From Nocardioides turkmenicus (lineage in GTDB: Bacteria; Actinomycetota; Actinomycetes; Propionibacteriales; Nocardioidaceae), in contig NZ_JAALAA010000014.1 in NCBI RefSeq assembly GCF_011045035.1, positions 62,001 through 126,000 of the forward strand: DNA of 64,000 bases, written 5' to 3'. A program made the position numbers and the translations under genes. Numbering within the stretch: position 1 is the stretch's first letter; every line of letters begins with the position of its first letter. The notes under the pieces are model-generated. The model saw nothing but the letters and a program-made list of their open reading frames with translations. It ran no database searches and had not been told where the DNA came from. This document shows, piece after piece, positions 7,608-15,385 of this stretch.

Positions 7608-8060
7608 GTGGATCAGATAGATCGCGAGCTGCTGGCCGAGCTCCAGCGCGACGCCACCCAGTCCTACGCCGCGCTCGGCCAGGCCGTCGGCCTCTCCGCC
7701 GGCGCGGCTCACGAGCGCGTCCGCAAGCTGCGCGAGGCCGGCGTCATCCGGCGCACCAGCGCCGAGGTGGATCCGACTGCCGTCGGCAGCGGCGTCCTGG
7801 CGTACGTCATGGTCGAGTCGACGTCCTGGATGGGGGACTCGGCGCAGGCGTTCGCCTCGCTGCCGGAGATCGTGGAGGCGCACATCATCGCGGGCAGCGC
7901 CTCGGTGCTGGTGAAGGTCCGGACCTCGACCACCGAGCAGCTGCAGGACGTGCTGCGCCGGATCTACGCCATCGACGGGGTCAGCGGGACGCAGGCGACG
8001 GTCGTCCTGGAGACCTTCTTCGAGCGCCCGCTCTCACCGCTGGCCCCGGGCCCGGCGTGA
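7608..8060 (+). CDS. Lrp/AsnC family transcriptional regulator
   Basis: The product has 150 residues. The N-terminal HTH spans DQIDRELLAELQRDATQSYAA to KLREAGVIRRTSAEVDP, followed by an AsnC ligand-binding (RAM) domain of alternating strands, VLAYVMVES to VLVKVRTS. Such proteins form octamers and respond to amino acids. It begins at GTG 7608 and is divergent from the lactonase gene, a typical regulator-target pair. Confidence 0.88.
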   Translation: MDQIDRELLAELQRDATQSYAALGQAVGLSAGAAHERVRKLREAGVIRRTSAEVDPTAVGSGVLAYVMVESTSWMGDSAQAFASLPEIVEAHIIAGSASVLVKVRTSTTEQLQDVLRRIYAIDGVSGTQATVVLETFFERPLSPLAPGPA

Positions 8061-8062
8061 GG

Positions 8063-8413
8063 TCAGGCGGGCACCTTGTCCAGGAACCCGCGTACGTCGC
8101 GGATCCGCTGGTCCGCGTCGACCACGACGACGTCGAAGCCGATGATGAGCGGCTCCTCGCCGGCCGGGCCCAGACCCCACTGGAAGCGGGCCTGCTGGTG
8201 ATGGGCGTCGACCTCGCCGACCTGGGTGAACACGAAGCCCGGGAACTGGGCGTGTACGGCCCGGATGGTCGCGCCGACCGCCTCGCGGCCCTGGACCTCG
8301 GCGAGCGGGTCGACGTAGACGCAGTCGTCGGACCAGTGCTCGGCGAGCAGGTCGGTGAGCTCCTCGCCGGTGGTGTTCCAGGTGTCCAGGTAGCGCGTCA
8401 CGATGTCGGTCAT
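8063..8413 (-). CDS. SnoaL-like / NTF2-fold protein
   Basis: The 116-residue single domain starts MTDIVTRYLDTWNTTGEELTD and has the cone-shaped NTF2 fold pattern: helix, DDCVYVDPLAEVQGREAV, then paired strands FVFTQVGEVDAHHQQARFQW. Such proteins act on or bind small hydrophobic molecules. The ATG at 8413 has GGAAG upstream and fits the family start. It is divergent from an XRE regulator at 8530, whose target it probably is. Confidence 0.82.
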   Translation of the reverse strand: MTDIVTRYLDTWNTTGEELTDLLAEHWSDDCVYVDPLAEVQGREAVGATIRAVHAQFPGFVFTQVGEVDAHHQQARFQWGLGPAGEEPLIIGFDVVVVDADQRIRDVRGFLDKVPA

Positions 8414-8529
8414 GGTGTCTTCCTTCGTTCGATGGGGATCGTGGAAGAAGGTTCGCCGCCGGCAGGTGCATCGGTCGATAACCTCTGAGGTCATGGCCGC
8501 CGCGAGGCGGGCTTGGCTAGCCTCGGGCC

Positions 8530-9318
8530 GTGATCTCAACCGCGACGTCACCGTCAGCATCCGTCGGGAGCGAGCTTCGTCGCTGGCGCGAGCTGCGCTC
8601 GCTGAGTCAGCTCGCGCTCGCCACCCAGGCCGAGGTGAGCACCCGGCACGTGAGCTACGTCGAGAACGGCCGCTCCCGGCCGACGCCGGAGATGATCGTC
8701 CGGCTGGCCGAGGTCCTGCGGGTGCCGATGGCCGAGCAGAACCGGCTCCTGCTGGCCGGCGGGTTCGCCCCTCGCTACCCGCACCGTGCCACCGACGACG
8801 ACGCGCTCGCGCCGGTGATGGCCGGGCTTCGCAGCCTGCTCGACGCCCATGCGCCGTACCCGGCTCTCCTCCTCGACGACCACTGGGACATCGTCGATGC
8901 CAACGCGCCGGTCGACGCGCTGATCGAGGGCTGCGACCCCCGTCTGCTCGAGCCGCCGCTGAACGTGATCCGGCTCTGCCTGCACCCGCGTGGGGTCGCG
9001 CCGCGCATCCGCAATCTCCCCGTCTGGCGGGCCCACCTGCTTCATCAGCTCGGTCGGCGGATCACCCACACCGGCGGCGACCCGGTTCTGGTCGCGCTCC
9101 GGGACGAGGTCAGCGCCTACGCCTCCGAGGATGAGCCGTCCGCCCGGCCGCTGGCCGATCCGGTCGTTCCGCTGGAGATCGAGATGGGCGGCGACGCGCT
9201 CCGCTTCTTCAGCGTCGCCAGCCAGGTCGAGAGTGCCGCTGACGTGACCATCAACGGCCTCCATCTGGAGACCTTCGTCCCCGCCGACGACCGCACGCGG
9301 CGGCTGCTCAGCCCTTGA
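8530..9318 (+). CDS. XRE-family regulator with MmyB-like ligand domain
   Basis: The product has 262 residues. The HTH_3 domain covers about residues 13-70 (ELRRWRELRSLSQLALATQAEVSTRHVSYVENGRSRPT in outline), followed by the MmyB-like PAS-type domain with LLDDHWDIVDANAPVDALI, which in homologues binds fatty acid. It begins at GTG 8530 with a TAGCCT -10 box six bases upstream, so the transcript is probably leaderless. It is divergent from the SnoaL gene. Its end overlaps the convergent Lrp gene by 11 bases. Confidence 0.85.
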   Translation: MISTATSPSASVGSELRRWRELRSLSQLALATQAEVSTRHVSYVENGRSRPTPEMIVRLAEVLRVPMAEQNRLLLAGGFAPRYPHRATDDDALAPVMAGLRSLLDAHAPYPALLLDDHWDIVDANAPVDALIEGCDPRLLEPPLNVIRLCLHPRGVAPRIRNLPVWRAHLLHQLGRRITHTGGDPVLVALRDEVSAYASEDEPSARPLADPVVPLEIEMGGDALRFFSVASQVESAADVTINGLHLETFVPADDRTRRLLSP

Positions 9319-9760
9319 CCAGTCGCATCGTCTGGTGCGACAGCACCCGGCTCACCGCGGGCAGCCGGGAGATCGTCCCGAGGACGAGCGCTTCGTACGC
9401 CTCGGGGTCGGCGACCTGGACACGCAGGTAGTAGTCGGGCTGACCGAGCATGCGGCGCATCTCGGTGACCTCGGGGATGGCAACGGCGGCGGTCTCGAAG
9501 TCCTCGATCGTCTTGCCGTCGTTGACGGCGATGTCGATCGCGACGATGACCTCGAACCCGCGCCCGCCGCTCTTCGGGTCGATGCGCGCGTGGTAGCCCT
9601 TGATCACGCCCTCGCTCTCCAGGCGCTGCACGCGGCGCAGGCACGGAGCCGGGGTGAGGCCGACACGTCGGGCCAGCTCGGCGTTGCTCAGCCGGGCGTC
9701 CTCCTCGAGCTCGGCAATGATTGCTCGATCCAGGTCGTCGATCGAATGATCGTTGCGCAC
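9308..9760 (-). CDS. Lrp/AsnC family regulator of azlCD
   Basis: The 150-residue protein has the AsnC HTH (IDDLDRAIIAELEEDARLSNAE; LARRVGLTPAPCLRRVQRLE) and the RAM domain with GQPDYYLRVQVADPEAYEALV. It is divergent from the AzlC/AzlD exporter genes, the classical arrangement for Lrp-like proteins (BkdR/AzlB type) controlling branched-chain amino-acid export. The start is GTG 9760. The TAAAGT box six bases upstream lies inside the palindrome at 9765-9779, suggesting autoregulation of a leaderless transcript. Confidence 0.88.
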   Translation of the reverse strand: MRNDHSIDDLDRAIIAELEEDARLSNAELARRVGLTPAPCLRRVQRLESEGVIKGYHARIDPKSGGRGFEVIVAIDIAVNDGKTIEDFETAAVAIPEVTEMRRMLGQPDYYLRVQVADPEAYEALVLGTISRLPAVSRVLSHQTMRLVKG

Positions 9761-9764
9761 AGCC

Positions 9765-9779
9765 GCACTTTAGCAGTGC
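9765..9779. promoter_or_regulatory. palindrome over the lrp promoter
   Basis: GCACT at 9765-9769 and AGTGC at 9775-9779 form an inverted repeat with a 5-base spacer. On the minus strand it contains the TAAAGT -10 box of the Lrp gene. It lies 46 bases before azlC. It is a good candidate operator for the Lrp protein. Confidence 0.55.
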
Positions 9780-9824
9780 CAACGGGCAACCCAAGGACGT
9801 CTGAACTTTCCTACGCTTGCGGAT

Positions 9825-10553
9825 ATGCAGGTCATGGAGACGGAGACGGCGGGCGCGGAGCCCGCCGGGACCCACGAGGAGGTCCTCGCCGGGTGGCGGG
9901 CGGTGCTGCCCGCGTGTGTCGCGGTGGTGCCGTTGGGGCTCGCTCTCGGCGTGCTCGTGGTCCACTCCGGGCTCGCCTGGTGGTGGGCCCCGGTGCTCGG
10001 CGCGATCGTGTTCGCGGGCACCATGGAGTTTCTCCTGGTCGGCCTGCTGGCCGCGGCGGCGCCGCTGGCGCAGATCGCCGTCAGCGCCCTGCTGGTGAAC
10101 TTCCGCCACGTCTTCTACGCGATCTCGTTCCCGCTGCACCGGGTGCACGGCGCCGGCTGGAAGGCCTACAGCACCTTTGCGCTCACCGACGAGGCCTATG
10201 CGCTCACCGTCACGCCCGAGTCGGCCGGATGGTCGCGCGCGAGGATCATCGCCATCCAGGCGTTCTTCCACGCGGCCTGGGTGATCTGCGTGGCCGCCGG
10301 CGCAGGGCTCGGCTCGCTCATCCCGCCGCAGGTCGTCGGTCTCGAGTTCGCGGTGACCGCGCTGTTCGTGGTGCTCGGGCTCGAGGCGTACAAGGTACGT
10401 CGGTCGCTGCCGATCCCGGTGCTGGCGCTGGGCTGCGCGATCGTCGCCGCCCTGATCTCGCGGGAGAACATGCTGCTGATCGCGATGGGGATGTTCGTCG
10501 CAGCGATCGTCGCGTCGTACGTCCTCACCGCCCGGAGGCGCCGCCGTGTCTGA
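9825..10553 (+). CDS. azlC: AzlC family branched-chain amino-acid exporter subunit
   Basis: The 242-residue membrane protein has five or six hydrophobic helices and the AzlC signature stretch FAGTMEFLLVGLLAAAAPLAQIAVSALLVNFRHVFYA in outline. With AzlD it forms a two-subunit exporter for branched-chain amino acids. A TACGCT -10 box ends seven bases before the ATG, so it is probably leaderless. It overlaps azlD by 8 bases. The divergent Lrp gene likely regulates it. Confidence 0.9.
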   Translation: MQVMETETAGAEPAGTHEEVLAGWRAVLPACVAVVPLGLALGVLVVHSGLAWWWAPVLGAIVFAGTMEFLLVGLLAAAAPLAQIAVSALLVNFRHVFYAISFPLHRVHGAGWKAYSTFALTDEAYALTVTPESAGWSRARIIAIQAFFHAAWVICVAAGAGLGSLIPPQVVGLEFAVTALFVVLGLEAYKVRRSLPIPVLALGCAIVAALISRENMLLIAMGMFVAAIVASYVLTARRRRRV

Positions 10554-10875
10554 CCCCTGGTACGTCCTGTCCGCCATCGCCGTCTCCGCGGCCGTCACCT
10601 GGGCGCTCCGCGCGGCCCCGTTCGCCATGCTGGCCCCGTTGCGGCACAGCGCGCTGATGGCCCACATCGGTGAGCGGATGCCCGTCGGGATGATGGTCAT
10701 CCTCGCCGTCTACACGCTCCGCGACACCGATCCCGTCGCGCTCGCGTCCGCCGGTGCGGCCGTCCTGGCCCTAGCGCTCACCATCGGCCTGCACCTGTGG
10801 CGAGGCAGCATGACGCTGAGCATCTTCGCCGGCACCGCCGCGTACGTCCTGGTCACCTCGGTCATCGCGGCCTGA
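10546..10875 (+). CDS. azlD: AzlD family exporter subunit
   Basis: The 109-residue protein has four hydrophobic segments. The WALRAAPFAMLAPLR motif and ERMPVGMMVILAVYTLRD are typical of AzlD. It begins at GTG 10546 inside the end of azlC, indicating translational coupling. It forms the small subunit of the branched-chain amino-acid exporter. Confidence 0.9.
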   Translation: MSDPWYVLSAIAVSAAVTWALRAAPFAMLAPLRHSALMAHIGERMPVGMMVILAVYTLRDTDPVALASAGAAVLALALTIGLHLWRGSMTLSIFAGTAAYVLVTSVIAA

Positions 10876-10887
10876 GCCGCTCCTCGC

Positions 10888-11586
10888 TCAGGCGGTCGGC
10901 GCCGCAGGGCTCTGCTCGCCGAGCTTCGTCAGCCATTCGACGAGGAGCTGGGTCTCGGCCCTGCCCAGGACGTCCGGGTGGGCGGCCGCGATCTCGACAG
11001 CGGCGGCGAGCGGGTTGCGCGGCTGGGCTCCGGTGCCGGTGATGGCGGCGATCGTGCCCTCGCGGACGGCTGCTGAGAGCTCGGGGTCGGCGGCTGCCAG
11101 GACGATCTGCCGAAGCGTGACGCCGACGTTGGTGACGAGGACGTGGGCTGCCGCCTGCTCCGGCGCCACCACGAGGCGTCCCTGGTCCGCCGCCCGGGTG
11201 GTGAGGGCGAGGAGGATCTCGCTGGGGCGTGACTGGGCCGCGGGGGAGTAGCCGGGGCGTACCTTGCCGTACATCAGGGTGTAGAACCCCGGGTTCGCCA
11301 GGCCGAAGGCGACGTGGGCGTCCCAGCCTGCGCGGATGTCCTGGATCGGGTCGCCGGACGACTCCATCGCGGCCTTCTCACCGAGGTAGAGGTCGAAGCC
11401 GCGCTCCACGACGGCGTCGATCAGGCCCTGCTTGGAGCCGAAGAAGTGATACAGCGTCGGCATCTTGACCCCGACCGCGTCGCAGACCGCGCGCAGCGAG
11501 AAGTCCTCGCCGGGTGCTGCCGCGATGAGGTCGGCGGCCGCGTCGATCAGCCGCACCCGTGTATCGCTTGTTGCCGTCCCTGTCAT
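10888..11586 (-). CDS. TetR/AcrR family regulator
   Basis: The product has 232 residues. The N-terminal TetR HTH is clear (LIDAAADLIAAAPGEDFSLR; AVCDAVGVKMPTLYHFFGSKQGL), followed by a helical ligand domain with WDAHVAFGLANPGFYTLMYG, the WHG-type C-domain pattern. It is divergent from an SDR gene at 11652, with a perfect palindrome at 11589-11610 directly before its start codon. It most likely represses itself and the SDR/NTF2 pair. Confidence 0.88.
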   Translation of the reverse strand: MTGTATSDTRVRLIDAAADLIAAAPGEDFSLRAVCDAVGVKMPTLYHFFGSKQGLIDAVVERGFDLYLGEKAAMESSGDPIQDIRAGWDAHVAFGLANPGFYTLMYGKVRPGYSPAAQSRPSEILLALTTRAADQGRLVVAPEQAAAHVLVTNVGVTLRQIVLAAADPELSAAVREGTIAAITGTGAQPRNPLAAAVEIAAAHPDVLGRAETQLLVEWLTKLGEQSPAAPTA

Positions 11587-11588
11587 AG

Positions 11589-11610
11589 TGCTACATTACC
11601 GGATGTAGCA
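11589..11610. promoter_or_regulatory. TetR operator, TGCTACAT palindrome
   Basis: TGCTACAT at 11589-11596 and ATGTAGCA at 11603-11610 form a perfect 8-base inverted repeat with a 6-base spacer, three bases upstream of the TetR start codon. A further AGTGCTAT half-like site follows. The same TGTAGC core appears in the operators at 34199-34241. Confidence 0.7.
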
Positions 11611-11651
11611 GTGCTATATGAATCAATATCAGTGATACAGGGGAGAGATAC

Positions 11652-12407
11652 ATGACTGAGCACACGCTCGCGGGCAAGAACGTCCTCATCGCCGGGGGAG
11701 CGAAGAACCTGGGCGGCCTGATCGCCCGGCAGGCGGCCGAGGCGGGCGCGAACGTCGCGATCCACTTCAACTCCGAGTCGACCCGCGCCGATGCCGAGCG
11801 CACGCTCGCCGCCGTCGAGGCGGCGGGGAGCAAGGCCGTCGTCCTTCAGGGCGACCTGACCGTGCCGGCCAACGTGGCCCGTCTGTTCGCCGACGCCGAG
11901 GCCGCGCTCGGCACCATCGACGTCGCCGTGAACACCGTCGGCAAGGTGCTGCGCAAGCCGATCGCGGAGACCACCGAGGACGAGTACGACTCGATGTTCG
12001 ACATCAACGCCAAGGCCGCGTACTTCTTCATCCAAGAGGCCGGCAAGAACCTCGCCGACGGCGGCAAGATCATCACCATCGTGACCTCGCTGCTCGGCGC
12101 CTTCACCGACGGCTACTCCACCTACGCCGGCGGCAAGAGCCCGGTCGAGCACTTCACCCGGGCCGCGGCCAAGGAGTTCGCGAGCCGTGGGATCTCCGTC
12201 TCGGCCGTCGCTCCCGGCCCGATGGACACCCCGTTCTTCTACGGTCAGGAGACCCCGGAGCGCGTCGAGTTCCACAAGTCGCAGGCGATGGGCAACCAGC
12301 TGACCAAGATCGAGGACATCGCCCCGATCGTACGATTCCTGGCATCGGAGGGCTGGTGGATCACCGGCCAGACGATCTTCGCCAACGGCGGCTACACCAC
12401 TCGCTGA
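11652..12407 (+). CDS. short-chain dehydrogenase/reductase
   Basis: The 251-residue classical SDR has the cofactor loop VLIAGGAKNLGGLIARQ, the NTVGK core variant of NNAG, the catalytic YSTYAGGKSPVEHFTRA (Tyr and Lys kept) and the C-terminal IVRFLASEGWWITGQTIFANGGY. It probably reduces a carbonyl with NAD(P)H; the substrate is unknown. AGGGGAGA precedes the ATG. It is followed after 13 bases by an NTF2-fold gene, and both are likely controlled by the divergent TetR protein. Confidence 0.9.
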   Translation: MTEHTLAGKNVLIAGGAKNLGGLIARQAAEAGANVAIHFNSESTRADAERTLAAVEAAGSKAVVLQGDLTVPANVARLFADAEAALGTIDVAVNTVGKVLRKPIAETTEDEYDSMFDINAKAAYFFIQEAGKNLADGGKIITIVTSLLGAFTDGYSTYAGGKSPVEHFTRAAAKEFASRGISVSAVAPGPMDTPFFYGQETPERVEFHKSQAMGNQLTKIEDIAPIVRFLASEGWWITGQTIFANGGYTTR

Positions 12408-12420
12408 GAAGGAGTGCACC

Positions 12421-12750
12421 ATGACAGACCAGACGATTCCTGAACCGGTCGCGGCGTTCGTCGAAGCGGTCAACCGGCACGACGAGTCGGCTTTCCTCGA
12501 TGCCTTCACCCAGGACGGTGCCGTCGACGACTGGGGTCGCGTCTTCACCGGACGCGAGCAGATCAAGGGGTGGAGCGACAACGAGTTCATCGGTGCTCAC
12601 GGCACCCTCGCGGTCGAGGAGGTCGAGGTCGCCGGCGGGGCGGTCACTGTCATCGGCGACTGGCGCTCCACCCACGCCAACGGCCGCTCGCGGTTCGTCT
12701 TCGACGTCGAGGGCGACCTGATCAAGCGGATGACCATCCGCGAAGGCTGA
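12421..12750 (+). CDS. NTF2-fold nuclear transport factor 2-like protein
   Basis: The 109-residue protein starts MTDQTIPEPVAAFVEAVNRHDESAFLDAF and continues with the VDDWGRVFTGREQIKGW pattern of SnoaL-type NTF2 proteins. It may act on the same small molecule as the SDR immediately upstream. AGAAGGAG lies just before the start, and the spacing of 13 bases from the SDR stop indicates one transcript. Confidence 0.82.
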   Translation: MTDQTIPEPVAAFVEAVNRHDESAFLDAFTQDGAVDDWGRVFTGREQIKGWSDNEFIGAHGTLAVEEVEVAGGAVTVIGDWRSTHANGRSRFVFDVEGDLIKRMTIREG

Positions 12751-12783
12751 GATCGTGGTGTGGGATCGGGCTACCGTGACGAC

Positions 12784-13182
12784 ATGACCGTAGAGAACGA
12801 GGCCAGGAAGTCACGCCAGCGAGGCGACGGGCGCAACAGGTTCGAGCGCTTCGTCGAGGTGGTCAACTCGGTGGTGAGCCGGGCGCCGTTCTTCTACGTC
12901 ATCATCGGTGTCCTGCTGCTGTGGGCGTTCAGCTTTCCCTTCTGGTCCTCGAGCACCAAGTGGGAGCTGGCCGTCCACACCGGCTCGTCGGTGCTCTCGC
13001 TGCTGTTGCTGGTTCTGCTCCAGAACGCCGGGCGGCGCTCGGAGGAGGCTTCGCACGAGAAGCTCAACGTCATCGCCTCGGCCCTCTCCGACCTCATGGA
13101 GTCGCGGGCTCGCGACGACGAGGACCTCACCGAGTCGGTGCGCATCCTGCGCGAGGCCGTGGGCCTGGAGGAGCGCCACTGA
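12784..13182 (+). CDS. low-affinity iron permease family protein
   Basis: The 132-residue protein has two membrane segments (about residues 30-55 and 62-83), with FSFPFWSSSTKWELAVHTGSSVLSLLLLVLLQNA between and within them. This matches the PF04120 'low affinity iron permease' family, whose transport role in bacteria is unproven. A charged C-terminal tail follows. I start at ATG 12784, six bases after a TACCGT -10 box; an in-frame GTG at 12760 is less likely. Confidence 0.75.
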   Translation: MTVENEARKSRQRGDGRNRFERFVEVVNSVVSRAPFFYVIIGVLLLWAFSFPFWSSSTKWELAVHTGSSVLSLLLLVLLQNAGRRSEEASHEKLNVIASALSDLMESRARDDEDLTESVRILREAVGLEERH

Positions 13183-13274
13183 GCGTCTGACGTATGTCGT
13201 CGAGCGTCACGGCCATGGCTGAACGCCCGGGCGTCGCGGTCGAATGGAGGCATCCACCCAACGAAGGAGCCCTC

Positions 13275-13895
13275 ATGAACATCACCGTCTTCGGCGCCAC
13301 CGGAACGATCGGCCGCCACGTGGTCGAGCAGGCGCTCGCCGCGGGCCACCACGTCACCGCATTCACCCGGGACGCGGCCCGCGTCACCGCAGCGCACGAC
13401 CGGCTGCACGTGGTCGAGGGCGACGTCACGGATCCGGCCGCGTGCCTGCCGGCGGTCAAAGGCGCCGACGCCGTCATCGTCACGCTCGGCGCCGGCCGCA
13501 AGGGCGAGGTCCGCGAGGCCGGCACCCGCGCGGTCGTCGCCGCGATGAAGCAGGCCGGCGTCCAGCGCCTGGTGTGCCAGAGCACCCTCGGCGTCGGGTC
13601 CAGCCGAGCCAACCTCGACCTGTTCTGGAAGTACGTCATGTTCGGAGCGCTGCTGCGGCCCGCCTACGCCGACCACGTACGTCAGGAGGCGGTGGTCGAG
13701 GAGAGTGGCCTGGCCTGGACGACCGTGCGTCCCTCGGCCTTCGCCGACCAGAGCCCGGGGCCGGTTCGGCACGGTTTCGACGGAACCGAGAGCGGGCTGC
13801 GTCTGAAGATCGCTCGCGCCGACGTCGCCGCCTTCGTGCTCGCTCAGGTCGAGGACGAGACGTACGTGCGTCGTGCGGTGTCGGTCTCGGCATGA
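13275..13895 (+). CDS. NmrA-like NAD(P)H-binding epimerase/reductase
   Basis: The 206-residue atypical SDR opens with MNITVFGATGTIGRHVVEQAL, the GXXGXXG dinucleotide loop. It has GADAVIVTLGA and the LVCQSTLGVG segment typical of NAD(P)H-binding family 13 proteins. The canonical YXXXK pair is not evident. AAGGAG sits upstream of the ATG at 13275. The stop overlaps the next start (ATGA), so the following AraC-type regulator is translationally coupled. Confidence 0.85.
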   Translation: MNITVFGATGTIGRHVVEQALAAGHHVTAFTRDAARVTAAHDRLHVVEGDVTDPAACLPAVKGADAVIVTLGAGRKGEVREAGTRAVVAAMKQAGVQRLVCQSTLGVGSSRANLDLFWKYVMFGALLRPAYADHVRQEAVVEESGLAWTTVRPSAFADQSPGPVRHGFDGTESGLRLKIARADVAAFVLAQVEDETYVRRAVSVSA

Positions 13896-14875
13896 CCCCT
13901 CCGGCACCCGTCCACGCCGATAGCCTGCATGGTGTGGATGTCCTGGAGGCGCTGCTCGACGGTCCGCGTGCACGGGGTGCGTTCCTGCTCCGTGCGCTGC
14001 TGGACCCGCCCTGGTCGCTGCGCATCGAGGACGAAGCGCCGCTCACCGTGCTCGCGGCGCTCCGGGGGTCCGCCTGGATCTGCGCCGAGGGTCGGTCGCC
14101 GATGCGGATGGACGGCGGCCAGGTGGCGGTCGTGCTCGGCCCGGACCACTACACGGTCGCGGACGACCCTGCCACGCCTCCCGACGTCGTGATCTACCCC
14201 GGAGGCCGCTGCACCAGCGCCGACGACGGTCGCGCGCTGTGGGACGAACGGTCCCTCGGTATCCGCACCTGGGGAGACCCGGACGGCGACTGCGTGCTGC
14301 TCGTCGGCACCTACGAGGGCGACGGCGAGGCCAGTCGCCCCCTGCTGTCGGCGCTCCCGGGCGTCGTCCTCCTCGACCACGAGGAGGCCCCGACGGCGCT
14401 GCTGAGCGTGCTGGCCGACGAGATGCAGATCGAGGCCCCCGGCCAGCGGGCGCTGCTGGACCGGCTGCTCGACGTGCTCCTCATCTCGACGCTGCGTACC
14501 TGGTTCGCGAGTCGCCGGGACGAGGCTCCGGGCTGGTTCCGCGCCCAGCACGACCCGGCGATCGGCGAGGCGCTCTCGCTCCTGCACCAGCAGGTCGCCC
14601 GTCCGTGGACCGTCGACGAGCTGGCCGCGCAGGTCGGTCTGTCCCGTGCCGCGCTCGGCCGGCGGTTCACGGCGCTCCTCGGTGAGCCGCCGATGAGCTA
14701 TCTCACCGGCTGGCGGCTCGCGCTCGCCGCCGACCTGCTGGTCTCCTCCGACACCACGATCGCCGCGCTCGCCCGTCAGGTCGGCTACGGCAGCCCGTTC
14801 TCGTTCAGTGCCGCGTTCAAGCGGGTCTACGGGGTGAGCCCGCAGCAGTATCGCGCGGGCAGAGCCAGTGCGTAG
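13892..14875 (+). CDS. AraC family regulator (cupin_6 type)
   Basis: The 327-residue protein has an N-terminal cupin-like sensor (VLEALLDGPRARGAFLLRALLDPPWSLRIE region) and a C-terminal pair of AraC HTHs: PWTVDELAAQVGLSRAALGRRF and SSDTTIAALARQVGYGSPFSFSAAFKRVYGVSP in outline. It overlaps the reductase gene by 4 bases, and it probably regulates that gene. Regulator and enzyme in one transcript is unusual but common for this cupin_6 subfamily. Confidence 0.88.
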   Translation: MTPPAPVHADSLHGVDVLEALLDGPRARGAFLLRALLDPPWSLRIEDEAPLTVLAALRGSAWICAEGRSPMRMDGGQVAVVLGPDHYTVADDPATPPDVVIYPGGRCTSADDGRALWDERSLGIRTWGDPDGDCVLLVGTYEGDGEASRPLLSALPGVVLLDHEEAPTALLSVLADEMQIEAPGQRALLDRLLDVLLISTLRTWFASRRDEAPGWFRAQHDPAIGEALSLLHQQVARPWTVDELAAQVGLSRAALGRRFTALLGEPPMSYLTGWRLALAADLLVSSDTTIAALARQVGYGSPFSFSAAFKRVYGVSPQQYRAGRASA

Positions 14876-14880
14876 CCGGG

Positions 14881-15284
14881 CTAGTTGATGATCTCGGCGT
14901 CGTCGCCCATCGCGGCCAGGCGGTCGCGCCACATCTTCAGGGCCTCCGGAGTCTGTCGCGTCCAGTCGGCGACCTCGGCGACGATCCGAAGCGGCTCCGT
15001 GCTGCGGTAGGAGCGGGTCGGGTTGCCGGGAAACTTCTTGTCCGTGACGTTCGGATCGTTCTCGAACTCCCCGGTCGGTTCGACGACATACACCCGGGGC
15101 GCCCGTCGCCCGCCGCGAGCTCGGCGGCGAGCCCGGCGCCATCGCGGAGCGCGGTGAAGTAGATGTGGTTCATCACGACCTCGGGGCGGTAGTTCGACCG
15201 GAACCCCGCGGTGAGATGGTCGCCGACCTGAAGGTCGGCCTTCGTGCCGTGGTAGAACGGCCCCTCGTCCAGTGGCTCACCCAT
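14881..15284 (-). pseudogene. arr: rifampin ADP-ribosyltransferase, frameshifted
   Basis: Two frames together give the whole Arr protein. The first part reads FYHGTKADLQVGDHLTAGFRSNY and VVMNHIYFTALRDGAGLAAEL. The second reads YVVEPTGEFENDPNVTDKKFP through AMGDDAEIIN. The frame changes at about 15096-15099, where one C is missing from a C-run on the coding strand. Arr inactivates rifamycins by ADP-ribosylation of a hydroxyl group with NAD. As written the gene is broken; a sequencing slip in the C/G-run is the main alternative, since everything else is intact. Confidence 0.85.
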
Positions 15285-15344
15285 GCCAGCAGGCTAGGGG
15301 GTACCTCCACAGGCGGCTCGATCCAGGCCGGGCGAACGAAAGAC

Positions 15345-15378
15345 TGGACTTGTGAGTCCAATTTGTGGTCCCTAGCGT
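15345..15378 (+). promoter_or_regulatory. leaderless promoter with palindromic operator
   Basis: TTGTGA at 15350-15355, a 17-base spacer and TAGCGT at 15373-15378 form a good promoter, and the ATG at 15386 follows seven bases after the -10 box. TGGACT at 15345-15350 and AGTCCA at 15355-15360 form a perfect palindrome over the -35 box. A repressor bound there would block the SDR gene. Confidence 0.65.
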
Positions 15379-15385
15379 CGTCGGC

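Noticed and set aside
14881..15284. Programmed frameshift in arr
   Set aside because: There is no slippery heptamer with a downstream structure, and Arr is not known to use frameshifting. Loss of a C is simpler.
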